Assembly (NCBI GenBank): GCA_020248405.1
Contig: JADCHQ010000006.1
Location: forward strand, 248,001-312,000
Direction of reading: 5' to 3'
From: Rhodocyclaceae bacterium
GTDB lineage: Bacteria > Pseudomonadota > Gammaproteobacteria > Burkholderiales > Ga0077523
DNA: 64,000 nucleotides
Under the pieces are notes generated by a model. It made no database searches, was not told the origin of the DNA, and saw nothing but the letters and a program-made list of their open reading frames with translations. Below, piece by piece: positions 7,498 through 18,502 of this stretch (position 1 is the stretch's first letter; each line of letters starts with the position of its first letter). Both the position numbers and the translations under genes were made by a program.

Positions 7498-8643
7498 TCA
7501 GCAGCGATAACGCTCCAGCACGGCGCGGTCCACGGTGACGCCCAGCCCCGGGCGCGTGGGGATGTGGATCCAGCCGTCGTGCAGTTCCACCGGTTCGGCC
7601 ACCAGGTGCTGCCGGAAGGGGTGGGAGGAGCGATCGAATTCGAAGATGGGTTCTTCGGCGAACACGCTGTGATGGGCCACGGGCACGCTGGCCATGAGCT
7701 GCAGGGAGGCTGCCTGGGCGATGGCCGAGCCCCACACGTGAGGATTCACTTGCACGCCGTGCGCCTGTGCCAGGGCAATGACGTGACGGCATGCGGTGAA
7801 GCCGCCGGCTGAGCCGATATCCGGCTGGGCGATGTCCACGGCGCCGGCCGCCAGCAGATCGCGAAAGCCGTAGAGGGTGTGCTCGTTCTCACCCCCGGCC
7901 ACGGGGATGCGCACGCGGGAGCGCACTTCGCGATAGCCCGCCAGATGCTCGGGCGCCACGGGCTCTTCGTACCAGCGCAGGCCGTGAGCTTCGATGGCCT
8001 GGCCCAGGCGCACCGCCTCACCCACGCCGTAGGCATGGTTGGTGTCCACCATCAGCGTCACGCCCAGCCCCTGCACCGCCGAGGCCACGGCGTTCATCAC
8101 GGCGATGTCGTCGGCCACGCCGTAGCCGAGTTTCACCTTCATGCAGCGAAAACCCGCGGCGTGGTGAGCGCGCGCTTCGTCGGCCAGGCGGGCCGACTCA
8201 CCCTGGCCGTGGATGCGGTAGAAGCCGGTGGCGTAGGCCTGAACCTGGGTGCGAAAGGCCCCGCCGAGCAACTTGTGCACCGGCAGGCCGTGGATCTGGC
8301 CCGCCAGATCCCACAGGGCGATGTCGATGGCGCTGATGCCTGCCACCACCGAGCCCTTGCGGCCGTAGTCGCGGGTAGCGTGGTACATGCGGTGCCACAG
8401 CACTTCCACGTCCAGGGGATCGGCACCCAACACTAGCGGCGCGAGCGCCGACTGGATCGCCGCGGCGGCAATCTGCGGCGGCTCCAGACCCTGGGCGAAG
8501 GCTTCGCCCCAGCCCGTGAGCCCCGCGTCGGTAACCACCTCCACCAGGGTGGCGGAGCGCTGCTTCACCCACCCCTGGGAAAAGGCGAAGGGCGTGGACA
8601 ACTCCGAGCGCAGCGTGTGCACCCTCACGTCGGCAATCTTCAT
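7498..8643 (-). CDS. Mandelate racemase/muconate lactonizing family enzyme
   Basis: A 381-residue enolase-superfamily enzyme. The catalytic set of the mandelate racemase subgroup is present: the KxK motif in CMKVKLG, metal ligands Asp (MVDTNHAY), Glu (WYEEPV) and Glu (AGGENEHT), and the His of NPHVWGS. These enzymes abstract an alpha-proton of a carboxylate, and the subgroup includes sugar acid dehydratases and racemases. The N-terminal capping domain covers about residues 1-125. The start at 8643 (MKIADVRVHTLR) fits the family. It probably acts on an acid sugar or hydroxy acid in the cytoplasm; the substrate is not predictable. A clear terminator follows at 7282-7307. Confidence 0.85.
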   Translation of the reverse strand: MKIADVRVHTLRSELSTPFAFSQGWVKQRSATLVEVVTDAGLTGWGEAFAQGLEPPQIAAAAIQSALAPLVLGADPLDVEVLWHRMYHATRDYGRKGSVVAGISAIDIALWDLAGQIHGLPVHKLLGGAFRTQVQAYATGFYRIHGQGESARLADEARAHHAAGFRCMKVKLGYGVADDIAVMNAVASAVQGLGVTLMVDTNHAYGVGEAVRLGQAIEAHGLRWYEEPVAPEHLAGYREVRSRVRIPVAGGENEHTLYGFRDLLAAGAVDIAQPDIGSAGGFTACRHVIALAQAHGVQVNPHVWGSAIAQAASLQLMASVPVAHHSVFAEEPIFEFDRSSHPFRQHLVAEPVELHDGWIHIPTRPGLGVTVDRAVLERYRC

Positions 8644-8669
8644 GGCCGGCGGCCTCGGGGCGGCGGGCG

Positions 8670-8981
8670 TCAGGACTTGGGCGCGCAGGGGAAGGCCTGC
8701 TGCAGGCCCTGCATGATCAGGTAGCGCTGCGGCCGCCACATCTCCTGCGGATGGGCCTCGAACCAGTCGCGCACTGCCACGTAGCGCGCCTCGGCGCGGT
8801 CGGCCTCGGGGGTGCAGATCACCCGGCCCTCCCACTTGTTGGCGGCGTTGTCGATATAGCGCTGGGCAAGCTCGCGGGCGGCAGGGTTGCGCAACAGGCG
8901 CTGGAAGTCTTCGCCGTCATCCTCGGCACGAGCGGTGGTGGCGGCGCACAGGCAAAGCACGGCGAGCATGGCGATACGCAT
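8670..8981 (-). CDS. Small exported protein, Rap1a/Tai-like
   Basis: A 103-residue protein with a signal peptide (MRIAMLAVLCLCAATTARA). The mature part has two Cys (VICTPE and the terminal AFPCAPKS) framing the pattern VRDWFEAHPQEMWRPQRYLIMQGLQQAFPC. This resembles the Rap1a/Tai immunity-like fold (a Cys, then yL..hPe..., then a C-terminal AfPC). In other bacteria some members protect against T6SS amidases, but most are of unknown role. No toxin gene is adjacent. It lies 26 bp upstream of the enolase-family gene in the same direction and may share its transcript. Confidence 0.6.
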   Translation of the reverse strand: MRIAMLAVLCLCAATTARAEDDGEDFQRLLRNPAARELAQRYIDNAANKWEGRVICTPEADRAEARYVAVRDWFEAHPQEMWRPQRYLIMQGLQQAFPCAPKS

Positions 8982-9096
8982 GGAGCACTCCTGGGTTGGC
9001 TGCCGATCCCCGTGCGCAGCCCAACGGGCGATCGGCCGTTCCTGCGTGCCGCCAAGGCTTCCCGCGGGCGACGGCGACGGGACGCGAACATCGATC

Positions 9097-9172
<76 letters not shown>

Positions 9173-9212
9173 GCTGGAAGGGCGCGGATCATAGCCGATC
9201 CGCCCCGCAGCG

Positions 9213-9995
9213 TCACCGGTGCCTGAAGGACGGCTTGCGCTTTTCCACGAAGGCCGCCATGCCCTCTTTCTGGTCATCGGTGGCGAAGGCGGAGTGGAAC
9301 AGCCGCCGTTCGAAGCGCACCCCTTCCGCAAGCGTGGTTTCGAAGGCGCGGTTCACCGACTCCTTGGCCATCATGACGATGGGCAGGGACAGTTCGGCGA
9401 TCTTCGCCGCCGTGGCGAGGGCGTCTTCCAGCAGCTTGTCGGTGGGCACCACGCGGCTCACCAGGCCCACGCGGTCGGCCTCGGCCGCATCCATCATGCG
9501 CGCCTGCCCCAGCAGGCACATCTCCATGGCCTTGGACTTGCCCACGAAGCGCGGCAGGCGCTGGGTGCCACCGGCACCGGGAATGATGGCCAGGTTGATC
9601 TCGGGCTGGCCGAAGCGGGCGTTATCGGCGGCGATGATGAAGTCACACATCATGGCCAGCTCGCAGCCGCCGCCCAGGGCGTAACCGGCCACAGCCGCGA
9701 TCACTGGCTTGCGACAGCGCGTCACTGTCTCCCATTCGGCGGTGATGAAGTCGCTTTTGTAGACATCCATGTAGGACTTATCCTTCATGTCCTTGATGTC
9801 AGCGCCCGCGGCGAAAGCCTTCTCGCTGCCGGTGATCACCATGCAGCCGATGTTCTCGTCCGCCTCGAACGCGGTGAGCGCGGCCGACAGCTCGCGCATC
9901 AGCGCTGGCGACAGGGCATTCAGCGCCTTGGGACGGTTCAGGGTGACCAGACCCACCTTGCCGCGGGTTTCCACCAGAATGTTTTCGTAGCTCAT
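9213..9995 (-). CDS. Enoyl-CoA hydratase
   Basis: A 260-residue crotonase-fold protein that hydrates trans-2-enoyl-CoA in beta-oxidation. Both catalytic glutamates of classical hydratases are present: in [11 protein letters not shown] and in [17 protein letters not shown]. The oxyanion-hole segment [11 protein letters not shown] is intact. The start at 9995 ([10 protein letters not shown]) is typical; the open frame continues upstream without similarity. It is divergent to a PaaG-like gene 118 bp away, an arrangement suggesting shared control. A role in phenylacetate or fatty-acid degradation is possible, but no other paa genes are in the window. Confidence 0.9.
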   Translation of the reverse strand: MSYENILVETRGKVGLVTLNRPKALNALSPALMRELSAALTAFEADENIGCMVITGSEKAFAAGADIKDMKDKSYMDVYKSDFITAEWETVTRCRKPVIAAVAGYALGGGCELAMMCDFIIAADNARFGQPEINLAIIPGAGGTQRLPRFVGKSKAMEMCLLGQARMMDAAEADRVGLVSRVVPTDKLLEDALATAAKIAELSLPIVMMAKESVNRAFETTLAEGVRFERRLFHSAFATDDQKEGMAAFVEKRKPSFRHR

Positions 9996-10113
9996 GAATG
10001 CCTCTTGCTCGAAAGAAGAAAGCGGGATAAACACTGCCCGGCATCGCGGCGCGCGCCGCACCCAGGAAAGAACCGGCCGGTCACCCGGCCCCATGCACGG
10101 AGAGTGATGCGAG

Positions 10114-10905
10114 ATGAATGCGCCATCGATTCTATTGGACTTCGCCGAGGGCGTCGCCACGATCACCCTCAACCGCCCAGACCGGCTCAACAGCTTCACC
10201 GAGGCCATGCACGCCGAGTTGCGCGCCGCCCTCGACCAAGTGGAGCGCCCCGGGGCGGCCCGGGTGCTGGTGATCACAGGCGCCGGCCGCGGCTTCTCCG
10301 CCGGCCAGGACCTGGCGGAGGCGGCCATGCCCGCCGATGACGAGCCCTGGGACGTGGGTGCCACCCTGGAAAACAACTACAACCCGCTGCTGGCGCGCCT
10401 GCGCGCCCTGCCCATGCCGGTGATCGCGGCGGTGAACGGCGTTGCCGCCGGGGCTTCGGCCAACATCGCGCTGGGCTGCGATCTGGTGATCGCGGCGCGC
10501 TCGGCCACATTCCTGCAAGCCTTCGCGCGCATCGCCCTCATTCCGGACGCCGGCGGCACCTACGTACTGCCTCGGCGGGTGGGCCTGTCCCGCGCCCTGG
10601 GCCTGTCGCTGCTGGCCGATCCCCTGTCCGCCGAACAGGCCGAGGCGTGGGGGTTGATCTGGAAGTGCGTGGATGACGATCGCTTCGCCGAGACGGTGCG
10701 CGCCACGGCCCGCAAGCTCGCCAGCGGCCCGACACACGCCTACGCCCTCATCAAGCAATCGCTGTACGCCGCAGCGGACAACGACTTCGAATCACAGTTG
10801 GCGCTGGAAGTGCGCCTGCAGCGCGAAGCGGGCGCCACGGCAGACTTCCGCGAGGGGGTAAGGGCGTTTCTGGAAAAGCGCCCCGCCGGTTTCCAGGGGC
10901 GCTGA
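10114..10905 (+). CDS. paaG: PaaG-like 1,2-epoxyphenylacetyl-CoA isomerase / enoyl-CoA hydratase family
   Basis: A 263-residue crotonase-fold protein. It has [10 protein letters not shown] and [13 protein letters not shown]. The two glutamates of ordinary hydratases are replaced ([11 protein letters not shown] and an Asp in IPDAGG), as in PaaG, which isomerises the ring-epoxide of phenylacetyl-CoA to an oxepin-CoA or shifts double bonds in enoyl-CoA. It is divergent from the enoyl-CoA hydratase gene. The gene symbol is a best match on these residues; without the paaABCDE oxygenase nearby it could serve another CoA pathway. Confidence 0.75.
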   Translation: MNAPSILLDFAEGVATITLNRPDRLNSFTEAMHAELRAALDQVERPGAARVLVITGAGRGFSAGQDLAEAAMPADDEPWDVGATLENNYNPLLARLRALPMPVIAAVNGVAAGASANIALGCDLVIAARSATFLQAFARIALIPDAGGTYVLPRRVGLSRALGLSLLADPLSAEQAEAWGLIWKCVDDDRFAETVRATARKLASGPTHAYALIKQSLYAAADNDFESQLALEVRLQREAGATADFREGVRAFLEKRPAGFQGR

Positions 10906-10941
10906 CAGGCCCGCCGCCCCGCCCCCCCCGGGGGCGTTCTC

Positions 10942-11373
10942 TCAGGCACCCGGGGCGGGCGCTGCGGGGCGGACGCGGATGATCACGTCCATGCCCGCCG
11001 CAACCTTGCCCGGCGGCAGCGCCGGCATGCCGACAATGGTCACGGCCTCGGCGTCGATGTCGGTGATCTCGCCGCTTTCCACGTCGTAGAAGTGGTGATG
11101 GGGGGCGGTGTTGGGGTCGTAGAACACCTTGGCGGCATCCACGATCACCTCCCGCACCAGCCCCGTTTCCACGAACAGCTTCAGGGTGTTGTAGACCGTG
11201 GCCTTGGAGGTTTCGGCATGGCGCCCGTTCACCAGGCACAGCACCTGGTCGGCGGAAAGATGCTCCATGCGCGAAAACAACACGTGGGCGATCTCCATGC
11301 GCTGGTGGGTGGGGCCGATGCCCCGCTGGCGTAGGACGCTGACCAGATTTTCCCGGGAATGGTCGGTAATCAT
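10942..11373 (-). CDS. Fur-family transcriptional regulator (Irr/PerR-like)
   Basis: A 143-residue Fur-superfamily repressor. The N-terminal winged helix has the recognition-helix segment SKATVYNTLKLFVETGLV, followed by the metal-sensing HHHFYDVESGEITDI. It lacks the paired CxxC structural zinc motifs of classical Fur, as in Irr-like members. These proteins control iron, haem or peroxide genes. It lies 85 bp downstream of ispH in the same direction, with its own palindromic region at 11377-11411, so autoregulation is likely. It is convergent to the PaaG-like gene. Confidence 0.82.
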   Translation of the reverse strand: MITDHSRENLVSVLRQRGIGPTHQRMEIAHVLFSRMEHLSADQVLCLVNGRHAETSKATVYNTLKLFVETGLVREVIVDAAKVFYDPNTAPHHHFYDVESGEITDIDAEAVTIVGMPALPPGKVAAGMDVIIRVRPAAPAPGA

Positions 11374-11376
11374 GAA

Positions 11377-11411
11377 CTTAAGTTTAAGATACGAATTGGA
11401 CTCTGTCTAAT
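11377..11411 (-). promoter_or_regulatory. Two palindromes upstream of the Fur-like gene
   Basis: CTTAA-GT-TTAAG (11377-11388) is a perfect dyad, and ATTGGAC-TCT-GTCTAAT (11395-11411) is a 7-bp dyad with one mismatch. Both lie within 40 bp of the ATG and in a locally AT-rich stretch. They are plausible operators for the encoded regulator. Confidence 0.45.
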
Positions 11412-11458
11412 CCCATCGGTCGTACTTGGGGCACTGACGCCTTCTGAACCGTCCGCCT

Positions 11459-12385
11459 TCAGCCGGAGGCGAGCGCCCGCGGCAGCGGGAAAGTCACATC
11501 CTCGGTGATGCCCGACACTTCCTCGACGCCGGTCGCCCCCAGTACCTGGAGCCTGGCAACCACCTGACGCACCAGGATCTCGGGCGCCGAAGCACCGGCC
11601 GTCACCCCCACCCGCTGCCGGCCCGCCACCCACGCCGGATCCAGGTCGGCGGCGTCATCCAGCATGTGCGCCGGCACCCCCACGTTTTCGGCCACCTCGC
11701 GCAGGCGGGTGGAATTGGAGGAATTTGGGGAGCCCACCACGATCACCACGTCGCACTGGCGCGCCAGGGTCTTGACCGCATCCTGACGGTTCTGGGTGGC
11801 GTAGCAGATGTCGTCTTTCTTGGGGCCCACAATGGCCGGAAAGCGCGCCCGGAGCGCATCGATGACCGCCTGGGCGTCATCCACCGACAGCGTGGTCTGG
11901 GTGACGTAGGCGAGATTGCCCGGATCGGCCACCTGCAATCGCTCCACGTCCTGCGGCGTCTCCACCAGATGCATGCCGGCGCCCGACTGGCCCATGGTGC
12001 CCTCCACCTCGGGGTGGCCGCGATGCCCCACCATGACCACCTCACGGTCGCCGCCGCGCAGTTTGCCCACCTCCACGTGCACCTTCGTCACCAGCGGACA
12101 AGTGGCATCGAACACCCGGAAGCCCCGCGCCTGGGCCTCCTCCCGCACCGCCCTGGACACGCCATGGGCGCTGAACACCACCGTGGCGCCGGTGGGGACA
12201 TGGTCGAGGGACTCCACGAACACCGCGCCCTTGGCGCGCAGGTCGTCCACCACGTAGCGGTTGTGCACCACTTCGTGCCGCACATAGATGGGCGCGCCGT
12301 GCTGCCGCAGGGCGCGCTCCACGATCTCGATGGCGCGATCCACGCCGGCACAGAAACCGCGCGGGTTGGCGAGCAGCACCTTCAT
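11459..12385 (-). CDS. ispH: 4-hydroxy-3-methylbut-2-enyl diphosphate reductase
   Basis: A 308-residue IspH (LytB), the last enzyme of the MEP pathway, reducing HMBPP to IPP and DMAPP with a [4Fe-4S] cluster. The three cluster cysteines are in [19 protein letters not shown] and (third) [11 protein letters not shown]. The substrate-binding histidines ([16 protein letters not shown]) and the SPNSSNS phosphate loop are present. The start at 12385 is preceded by GGAGG. Its ATG overlaps the stop of lspA, making it the last gene of ribF-ileS-lspA-ispH. It works with dxs (27.7 kb) in isoprenoid synthesis. Confidence 0.97.
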   Translation of the reverse strand: MKVLLANPRGFCAGVDRAIEIVERALRQHGAPIYVRHEVVHNRYVVDDLRAKGAVFVESLDHVPTGATVVFSAHGVSRAVREEAQARGFRVFDATCPLVTKVHVEVGKLRGGDREVVMVGHRGHPEVEGTMGQSGAGMHLVETPQDVERLQVADPGNLAYVTQTTLSVDDAQAVIDALRARFPAIVGPKKDDICYATQNRQDAVKTLARQCDVVIVVGSPNSSNSTRLREVAENVGVPAHMLDDAADLDPAWVAGRQRVGVTAGASAPEILVRQVVARLQVLGATGVEEVSGITEDVTFPLPRALASG

Positions 12386-12900
12386 TTTCCACCTCCTTCG
12401 AGAGGATCCCGGGCCACAGCGGGGGGGCGGCGGCCGCTGGCGAAGCTGTCGTACACCAGCAGCGTCGCGCCCACGGTGATCGCGGAGTCGGCCACGTTGA
12501 ACGCGGGCCAATAGTACGGGCCGGCGTGGAAGTGCAGAAAGTCCACCACCGCGCCCAGCACCAGCCGGTCGATCACATTGCCGATCGCCCCGCCGAGAAT
12601 CAGCCCCAGGGCGGCCGACAGCAGCACCGGGCCGCGATGGCGCAGCAGCAGCACCGTCACCACCACCGAGGCCGCCAGCGCCACCGCCACGAAAAACCAG
12701 CGCTGCCAGCCCGGCGCCTGGGACAGGAAGCTGAAGGCGGCGCCGGGATTGAACACCAGCACCAGGTCGAGGAACGCCGTCACGGGCACCGATTCGCCGT
12801 AGCGCAACTGCTGCTGCACCACGTGCTTGGTGAATTGGTCCAGGGCCACCACGGCGGCGGCCAGGGCGAACCAGGGCAGCGCGCCGCTACGCAAACTCAC
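12382..12900 (-). CDS. lspA: Lipoprotein signal peptidase (signal peptidase II)
   Basis: A 172-residue inner-membrane aspartic protease that cleaves prolipoprotein signal peptides. Four membrane segments are visible. The catalytic aspartates lie in [15 protein letters not shown] and [11 protein letters not shown]. The start is GTG at 12900, which overlaps the 3' end of ileS by 14 nt; the longer frame inside ileS is not family-like. Likely clients in this window include the TolC-like lipoprotein at 50884-52320. Confidence 0.95.
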   Translation of the reverse strand: MSLRSGALPWFALAAAVVALDQFTKHVVQQQLRYGESVPVTAFLDLVLVFNPGAAFSFLSQAPGWQRWFFVAVALAASVVVTVLLLRHRGPVLLSAALGLILGGAIGNVIDRLVLGAVVDFLHFHAGPYYWPAFNVADSAITVGATLLVYDSFASGRRPPAVARDPLEGGGK

Positions 12901-15670
12901 GGGCTTCGCCCTCACCGGACAAATTGGCCGTGCAGCGCGCGCACAACTGCGGATGGGCGGCATCGTGACCGATGTCGGCGCGCCAGTGCCAGCAGCGCGC
13001 GCACTTTTGGTGGGGGCTGGCGGTCACCTGCACGTATTCGGCATCCACCGCGTCCACCTCCGCCACCGCTGCCTTGGACACGATCAGCACCAGGCGCAGG
13101 TCCTCGCCCAGGCTGGCGGCGGCGGCATGGCGGTGGCCGTGCAGGGCGATGTCCACCTCGGCCTGCAGGGACGAGCCGATCTCGGCCGAGGCGCGCGCCT
13201 CCTCCAGGCGCTTGAGCACCGCGGCGCGCACGTCCCGCAGGATGACCCACTTGGCGGCCAGGGCGTCGCGCTCGGGCACCTCGGGCAACGGGTACCAGGT
13301 GTGCAGGAACACCGAGTCGTCGGCCTTGCCGGTGAAAAAGCCCCAGGCCTCCTCGGCGGTGAACACCAGGATCGGGGCCATGAGCCGCAGCAGCGCCTGG
13401 GTGAGGTGCCACAGGGCCGACTGGGCGGAGCGGCGGGCATGGCTGCCGGCGCCGGTGGTGTAGAGGCGGTCCTTGAGGATGTCGAGATAGAAGCCGCCCA
13501 GTTCTTCGGAGCAGAAGGTCTGCAGCCGCTGCGCCACGGTGTGGAATTCGTACCGCTCGTAGGCCGCGCTCAGGCTGTCTTGCAGCTCATGGGCCAGCAC
13601 CAGCGCGTAGCGGTCGATCTCCAGCATGTGGCCCGGCGCCACCAGTTGCGTGGCCGGGTCGAAGTCCGACACGTTGGCCAGCAGGAAGCGCAGCGTGTTG
13701 CGGATGCGGCGGTAGCTCTCTACCACGCGCTTGAGGATCTCCTGGGAGATGCTCAGCTCGCCCGAGTAGTCGGTGCTGGCCACCCACAGCCGAAGGATGT
13801 CCGCACCGAGGGAATCGGACACCTCCTGGGGCGCGATCACGTTGCCTACCGACTTGCTCATCTTGCGGCCCTGGCCGTCCACCACGAAGCCGTGGGTGAG
13901 CAGTTGCCGGTAGGGGGCGCGCCCGTCCATGGCGCAGCCGGTGAGCAGCGAGGACTGGAACCAGCCGCGGTGCTGGTCGGAGCCCTCCAGGTACAGGTCG
14001 GCGGGCTTGGCCAGCTCCTCGCGGCGCTCCAGCACGCTCACGTGGGTCGTGCCGGAATCGAACCACACATCCAGGGTGTCGGGCACCTTCACCCAGGTCT
14101 TGGCCTCCTCGGCGCCGAGGATTTCGGCGGCATCCAGGGCGAACCACGCCTCAATGCCGCCTTGCTCCACGCGCTGCGCCACGGCTTCGAACAGCTCGCT
14201 GGTGCGCGGGTGAAGCTCGCCACTATCCTTGTGCACGAACAGCGCCATGGGCACGCCCCAGCTGCGCTGGCGCGACACGCACCAGTCGGGACGGTTGCCG
14301 ATCATGGCCTCCAGGCGCGCCCGGCCCCACTGGGGGAAGAACTCGGTCCCGGCCACGGCGGCGCGCGCCACCTCGCGCAGGCTGCGCCCGTCGGGGCCGG
14401 CGGCTTCCATGCCGATGAACCACTGCTGCGTTGCGCGAAAGATCACCGGCGACTTGTGGCGCCAGCAATGGGGATAGCTGTGCCGCCAAGCCTGCTCGTG
14501 CATCAGCAGCGTCTTCTCGGCCAGCAGGTCGATGATCACCCGGTTGGCTTCCCACACGGTGAGCCCGCCCACCAGGCGGTCCTGCTCGCGGAAGCGGCCC
14601 TCGCCGTTGACGGGGTTGTCCACCGGCAGGCCGTAGCGGCGTCCCGCGTCAAAGTCTTCCACGCCGTGGGCCGGCGCCGTGTGCACCAGGCCGGTACCGG
14701 CCTCCAGGGTGACGTGTTCGCCGAGGATGAGGGGCACGCGCCGCGGCTGGAAGGGATGCCACACCTCGATGCGCTCCAGCGCGGCGCCCTTCACCGTGCC
14801 GATCACCTTCCACTGGGTAACGCCCCAGCGCTGCATACACGACTCCACCAGCTCCGCGGCCAGCACCACGTACCAGTGGGGCCCCTCCACCAGTGCGTAG
14901 TCGAACTCCGGGTGCAGGCTGATGGCCTGGTTGGCCGGCAGGGTCCAGGGCGTGGTGGTCCAGATCACCGCATAGGAGGGCCGGGACAGGTGCGTGAAGC
15001 CGAAGGGCCGGGCCAGCACCGAGGCGTCCTGCGCTGGAAAGGCCACGTCGATGGCCGGCGAGGTGCGGTCTTCGTACTCCACCTCCGCCTCGGCCAGCGC
15101 CGAGCGGCAGTCCAGGCACCAGTGCACCGGCTTGGCGCCCTGGAACAGGAAGCCGCGCCCGTGGATGCGGCCGAGGGAGCGGATGATGTCCGCCTCGGCC
15201 CGGGTGTCCATGGTGAGGTAGGGCCGGTCCCAGTCGCCCAACACCCCCAGGCGGATGAAATCGGCCTTCTGGCGGGCGATCTGCGAGGCGGCGTAGTCGC
15301 GGCACAACCGGCGGAAGGCGTTGGGTTCCAGGCCGCGGCCATGGGCCTTTTCCACCTGGTGCTCGATGGGCAGCCCGTGGCAGTCCCAGCCGGGCACGTA
15401 GGGCGCGTCGAAGCCTGCCAGGGTCTTGCTGCGCACGATGATGTCCTTGAGCACCTTGTTGACCGCGTGGCCGATGTGGATGTCGCCATTGGCATAGGGT
15501 GGCCCGTCGTGGAGCACGAAGCGCGGCCGCCCGGCGGCCTGGCGGCGAATGCGTTGGTACAGGCGCGAGTCCTGCCATTGCTTGACCCAGCCGGGCTCGC
15601 GCCGGGCAAGATCGCCGCGCATGGGAAAGGGCGTGTCGGGAAGATTGAGGGTGCTCTTGTAGTCAACCAT
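12887..15670 (-). CDS. ileS: Isoleucyl-tRNA synthetase
   Basis: A 927-residue class I aminoacyl-tRNA synthetase. The HIGH motif occurs in [12 protein letters not shown], the KMSKS loop in [10 protein letters not shown], and a large CP1 editing domain lies between. The C-terminal zinc finger has two Cys pairs (CARCWHW and CARC). The start at 15670 ([11 protein letters not shown]) matches family starts; it overlaps the ribF stop by 8 nt. It charges tRNA-Ile in the cytoplasm. It is second in the ribF-ileS-lspA-ispH operon; the fkpB gene found there in enterobacteria is absent. Confidence 0.97.
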   Translation of the reverse strand: MVDYKSTLNLPDTPFPMRGDLARREPGWVKQWQDSRLYQRIRRQAAGRPRFVLHDGPPYANGDIHIGHAVNKVLKDIIVRSKTLAGFDAPYVPGWDCHGLPIEHQVEKAHGRGLEPNAFRRLCRDYAASQIARQKADFIRLGVLGDWDRPYLTMDTRAEADIIRSLGRIHGRGFLFQGAKPVHWCLDCRSALAEAEVEYEDRTSPAIDVAFPAQDASVLARPFGFTHLSRPSYAVIWTTTPWTLPANQAISLHPEFDYALVEGPHWYVVLAAELVESCMQRWGVTQWKVIGTVKGAALERIEVWHPFQPRRVPLILGEHVTLEAGTGLVHTAPAHGVEDFDAGRRYGLPVDNPVNGEGRFREQDRLVGGLTVWEANRVIIDLLAEKTLLMHEQAWRHSYPHCWRHKSPVIFRATQQWFIGMEAAGPDGRSLREVARAAVAGTEFFPQWGRARLEAMIGNRPDWCVSRQRSWGVPMALFVHKDSGELHPRTSELFEAVAQRVEQGGIEAWFALDAAEILGAEEAKTWVKVPDTLDVWFDSGTTHVSVLERREELAKPADLYLEGSDQHRGWFQSSLLTGCAMDGRAPYRQLLTHGFVVDGQGRKMSKSVGNVIAPQEVSDSLGADILRLWVASTDYSGELSISQEILKRVVESYRRIRNTLRFLLANVSDFDPATQLVAPGHMLEIDRYALVLAHELQDSLSAAYERYEFHTVAQRLQTFCSEELGGFYLDILKDRLYTTGAGSHARRSAQSALWHLTQALLRLMAPILVFTAEEAWGFFTGKADDSVFLHTWYPLPEVPERDALAAKWVILRDVRAAVLKRLEEARASAEIGSSLQAEVDIALHGHRHAAAASLGEDLRLVLIVSKAAVAEVDAVDAEYVQVTASPHQKCARCWHWRADIGHDAAHPQLCARCTANLSGEGEAREFA

Positions 15671-16619
15671 GGAGGATCCCAGCCAGGGCGCCGCGCTCGC
15701 CCCGGAAAAAGGCGCGGGTGTGGTCCACGTCGCGCGCGATCGCCGCGCGCAGCGCATCGAGAGAGTCGTAGCGCGCTTCGTCGCGCAACTTGTGCAGGAA
15801 CTCCACCCGCACCCGCCGGCCGTACAACTCGCCGCGGAAGTCCAGCAGGAAAACCTCGAGACCCATGCGCCCGGCATCGCTCACCGTGGGCCGCACCCCG
15901 AGGCTGGCGGCGCCGGCCACGGGCCGCGCGGCGGCGCCATGCACCCGCACGCAGAAGATGCCCTGCAGCGCCGGACGGTTGAGCGCCATGCGCACGTTGG
16001 CGGTGGGAAAGCCCAACTCGCGCCCGAGACGCTCGCCACCCTCCACCCGGCCGCTGATGGCATAGGGGCGCCCGAGCAGCTCGGCTGCCCGCCTCAGGGC
16101 ACCTACGGCCAGCGCCTCGCGCACGGAGGTGCTGGACACGCGCTGGCCGTCCACCGCCACGGTGCCCATGGTCTCCACGGCCATGCCGCACTCGGGCCCG
16201 AGGGCGCGCAACAGGCCGGCGTCGCCGGCCCGCCGGGCGCCGAAGCGGAAGTCATCACCCGCCAACAGCCAGCGCACGCCAAGGCGCCGCGCCAGCATGT
16301 CGCGCACGAAATCCTGCGGGCTCTGGCGGGCGAAGGCGGCGTCGAAACGGCACACGAACACCTCGTCCACGCCCAGGGCCGCGAAGCGCTCGAGTTTCTC
16401 GCGCAGCGGCGCGAGCCGTGGCGGGGCCTCGGCGGGGGCGAAGAACTCCCGCGGGTGCGGCTCGAAGGTCATGACGCCCGCGGGCAGGCCGCGCTCGCGC
16501 GCGGCAGCCATGAGCCGCGCCACCATGGCCTCATGGCCGCGGTGCACGCCGTCGAAGTTGCCGATGGTGAGTGCCACGGGCCCGGAGGCCCGGGCCGGCG
16601 GACGCCGGTGAATGCGCAT
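15663..16619 (-). CDS. ribF: Bifunctional riboflavin kinase / FAD synthetase
   Basis: A 318-residue RibF. The N-terminal FMN adenylyltransferase domain has [12 protein letters not shown] and later SSTSVREAL. The C-terminal flavokinase domain has [11 protein letters not shown] and the catalytic Glu in [10 protein letters not shown]. It makes FMN and FAD from riboflavin. It is the first gene of the ribF-ileS-lspA-ispH operon and follows murJ, which ends the adjacent minus-strand unit 85 bp away. Confidence 0.96.
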   Translation of the reverse strand: MRIHRRPPARASGPVALTIGNFDGVHRGHEAMVARLMAAARERGLPAGVMTFEPHPREFFAPAEAPPRLAPLREKLERFAALGVDEVFVCRFDAAFARQSPQDFVRDMLARRLGVRWLLAGDDFRFGARRAGDAGLLRALGPECGMAVETMGTVAVDGQRVSSTSVREALAVGALRRAAELLGRPYAISGRVEGGERLGRELGFPTANVRMALNRPALQGIFCVRVHGAAARPVAGAASLGVRPTVSDAGRMGLEVFLLDFRGELYGRRVRVEFLHKLRDEARYDSLDALRAAIARDVDHTRAFFRGERGALAGILHG

Positions 16620-16704
16620 GGATGCTGGAGTGCGCGGCCACGCCGCGCGCGAAAAGATGGGATTCTATCGGCTCGACGTGCCCGAGGCACGGCCCGCGCG
16701 GCGC

Positions 16705-18240
16705 CTAGGAGGCACGCAGATGGAAATCCCGCAGCCGGAACCCCAATGCCCAAAGCGCCGCGAAGTAGCTCGCCGCCCCCATGACCACCAACGCCGTGAG
16801 GCGCCCTGCGCGCGCCAGTAGCGAGCCGGTCAGCCAGCCGGCCTCGGCGCCGGCCGCGAACCACAGCACCGTCCCCATCACTCCCAGGGCCAGGGCCAGC
16901 CGGGCCAGGAACCGGCCCCAACCCGGCGCCGGCTGGTAGGCAGCGCTGCGGCGCAGCGCCCGGTACAGCAGCGTCGCGTTCAGGCAAGCCCCCAGCCCGA
17001 TGGCCAAGGCCAGACCGGCGTGACGCAGGGGATAGATGAACGCCAGGTTCATCACCTGGGTGGCCGCCAGCGTCACGAGTGCGATCTTCACCGGGGTGCG
17101 GATGTCCTGGCGGGAAAAAAATCCGGGCGCCAGCACCTTCACAACGATCAGCCCCACCAGTCCGAGGCTGTAGGCCATGAGGGCATTGCGCGTCATGGCC
17201 ACATCGTGCGCGCTGAAGGCGCCATGGAGAAACAGCGTGGCCACCAGCGGCGTGGCTAGCAGCGCCAGCGCCAGGGCGGCCGGTGCGGCCAGCAGCAGCG
17301 TGAGCCGCAGGCCCCAGTCCAGCAGGCGGGAGAACTCCTCTGCCCCGCCAGCGGCGTGGGCGCGGGACAGGCTGGGCAGCAAAATGGTGCCCAGGGCCAC
17401 ACCCAGCACCCCGGTGGGAAACTCCATGAGCCGGTCGGCGTAGTACAGCCAGGAAACGCTGCCCGTTTGCAGGAAGGACGCGAACACCCCGTTGATGAGA
17501 AGCGACACCTGCCCGACGGAGACACCGAACACCGCCGGCCCCATGAGCCGCAGGATGCGCCATACGCCCTCGTCGCGGAGATCGAGATTCAGACGCGGCA
17601 GCATACCGATGCGTTTCAGGAACGGCAGCTGGAACCCGAGCTGCAGCACGCCGCCGGCGAACACCGCCCAGGCCAGCGCCATGACGGGCGGATTGAAATG
17701 GGGCGCCAGGAACAGGGCAAAGACGATGAAAGACACGTTCAGCAGGGCCGGCGCGAGAGCGGGCACCGAAAAGCGGCTCCAGCTGTTGAGCACCGCTCCG
17801 CACAGCGATGTGAGCGAGATGAAGAAAACATAGGGAAAGGTGATCCGCAACAGCTCCACGGTGGTGTGGAACTTATCCGGCGAGGCGGCGAAGCCCGGGG
17901 CGCTGAACAGGACGATGAGCGGCGCGGCGACGATCCCCAGGATCGTGACGCCCAACAGCACCAGCGCCAGCGCGGTGGCCACGTGGTCCACCAGCACCCG
18001 CGCGCCCTGCTCGCCGCGCTGGCGGCGGTACTCGGCCAGAATGGGCACGAAGGCCTGGGAAAACGCCCCCTCGGCAAAAATGCGTCGCAGCAGGTTCGGC
18101 AGCTTGAAGGCCACGAAAAAGGCATCCGTGGCGAGCCCGGCGCCAAAGGTTCGGGCGATGACGGCATCGCGCACGAAGCCCAGCACCCGCGACACCAGGG
18201 TCATGCTGCTGACGGTGGCCAGGGCCTTCAGGAGGTTCAC
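16705..18240 (-). CDS. murJ: Lipid II flippase
   Basis: A 511-residue MATE-superfamily membrane protein with about 14 hydrophobic segments. The opening [19 protein letters not shown] and the loop [20 protein letters not shown] carry the charged residues essential in MurJ (MviN). It flips lipid II to the periplasmic side for peptidoglycan synthesis. The start is GTG at 18240 after an AGGAGG-like site. It is divergent to rpsT, as in many betaproteobacteria. Confidence 0.96.
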   Translation of the reverse strand: MNLLKALATVSSMTLVSRVLGFVRDAVIARTFGAGLATDAFFVAFKLPNLLRRIFAEGAFSQAFVPILAEYRRQRGEQGARVLVDHVATALALVLLGVTILGIVAAPLIVLFSAPGFAASPDKFHTTVELLRITFPYVFFISLTSLCGAVLNSWSRFSVPALAPALLNVSFIVFALFLAPHFNPPVMALAWAVFAGGVLQLGFQLPFLKRIGMLPRLNLDLRDEGVWRILRLMGPAVFGVSVGQVSLLINGVFASFLQTGSVSWLYYADRLMEFPTGVLGVALGTILLPSLSRAHAAGGAEEFSRLLDWGLRLTLLLAAPAALALALLATPLVATLFLHGAFSAHDVAMTRNALMAYSLGLVGLIVVKVLAPGFFSRQDIRTPVKIALVTLAATQVMNLAFIYPLRHAGLALAIGLGACLNATLLYRALRRSAAYQPAPGWGRFLARLALALGVMGTVLWFAAGAEAGWLTGSLLARAGRLTALVVMGAASYFAALWALGFRLRDFHLRAS

Positions 18241-18303
18241 GGGCAGGCGATGAGGGGCACGAACGGGGCTCGCTCAGACTTCCTGGGGGTGGAGCAAGGA
18301 GGC

Positions 18304-18332
18304 TTGCGGGGGGCGCTTGCGCCGCGTATTAT
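18304..18332 (+). promoter_or_regulatory. Sigma-70 promoter of rpsT
   Basis: TTGCGG (18304-18309) and TATTAT (18327-18332) are separated by exactly 17 bp. Transcription would begin near 18339, giving a ~160-nt leader before rpsT, consistent with leader-mediated autoregulation known for rpsT in enterobacteria. Confidence 0.7.
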
Positions 18333-18502
18333 CGCGCCCTTTTCTGACTAGCCCCAGTGGTTTATCGCTTTGCAGGCTAGGGCTTTCGGGCCTGCCCCAT
18401 GGGCGAGCCGAAGGCGCACAAAGGAAGTTTCTGCCAGAACAGGGGCAATGCTTCTGCTCACCGAAACGCCGATCTACGCAGTCAACTTATCGCACATCAC
18501 AC

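Noticed and set aside
7328..7510. Small plus-strand ORF (60 codons) with GGAGG and GTG start
   Set aside because: It runs into the 3' end of the enolase-family gene on the other strand and has no similarity; the region is better explained as untranslated tail or RNA.
12827..15982. Open frame of ~1050 codons antisense to ileS, and similar long antisense frames over other genes (for example 44681-47041 and 2708-4672)
   Set aside because: High GC in third codon positions removes stop codons from the opposite strand. The sense frames match well-known families; the antisense products are His/Gly/Ala/Arg-rich with no recognisable domains.
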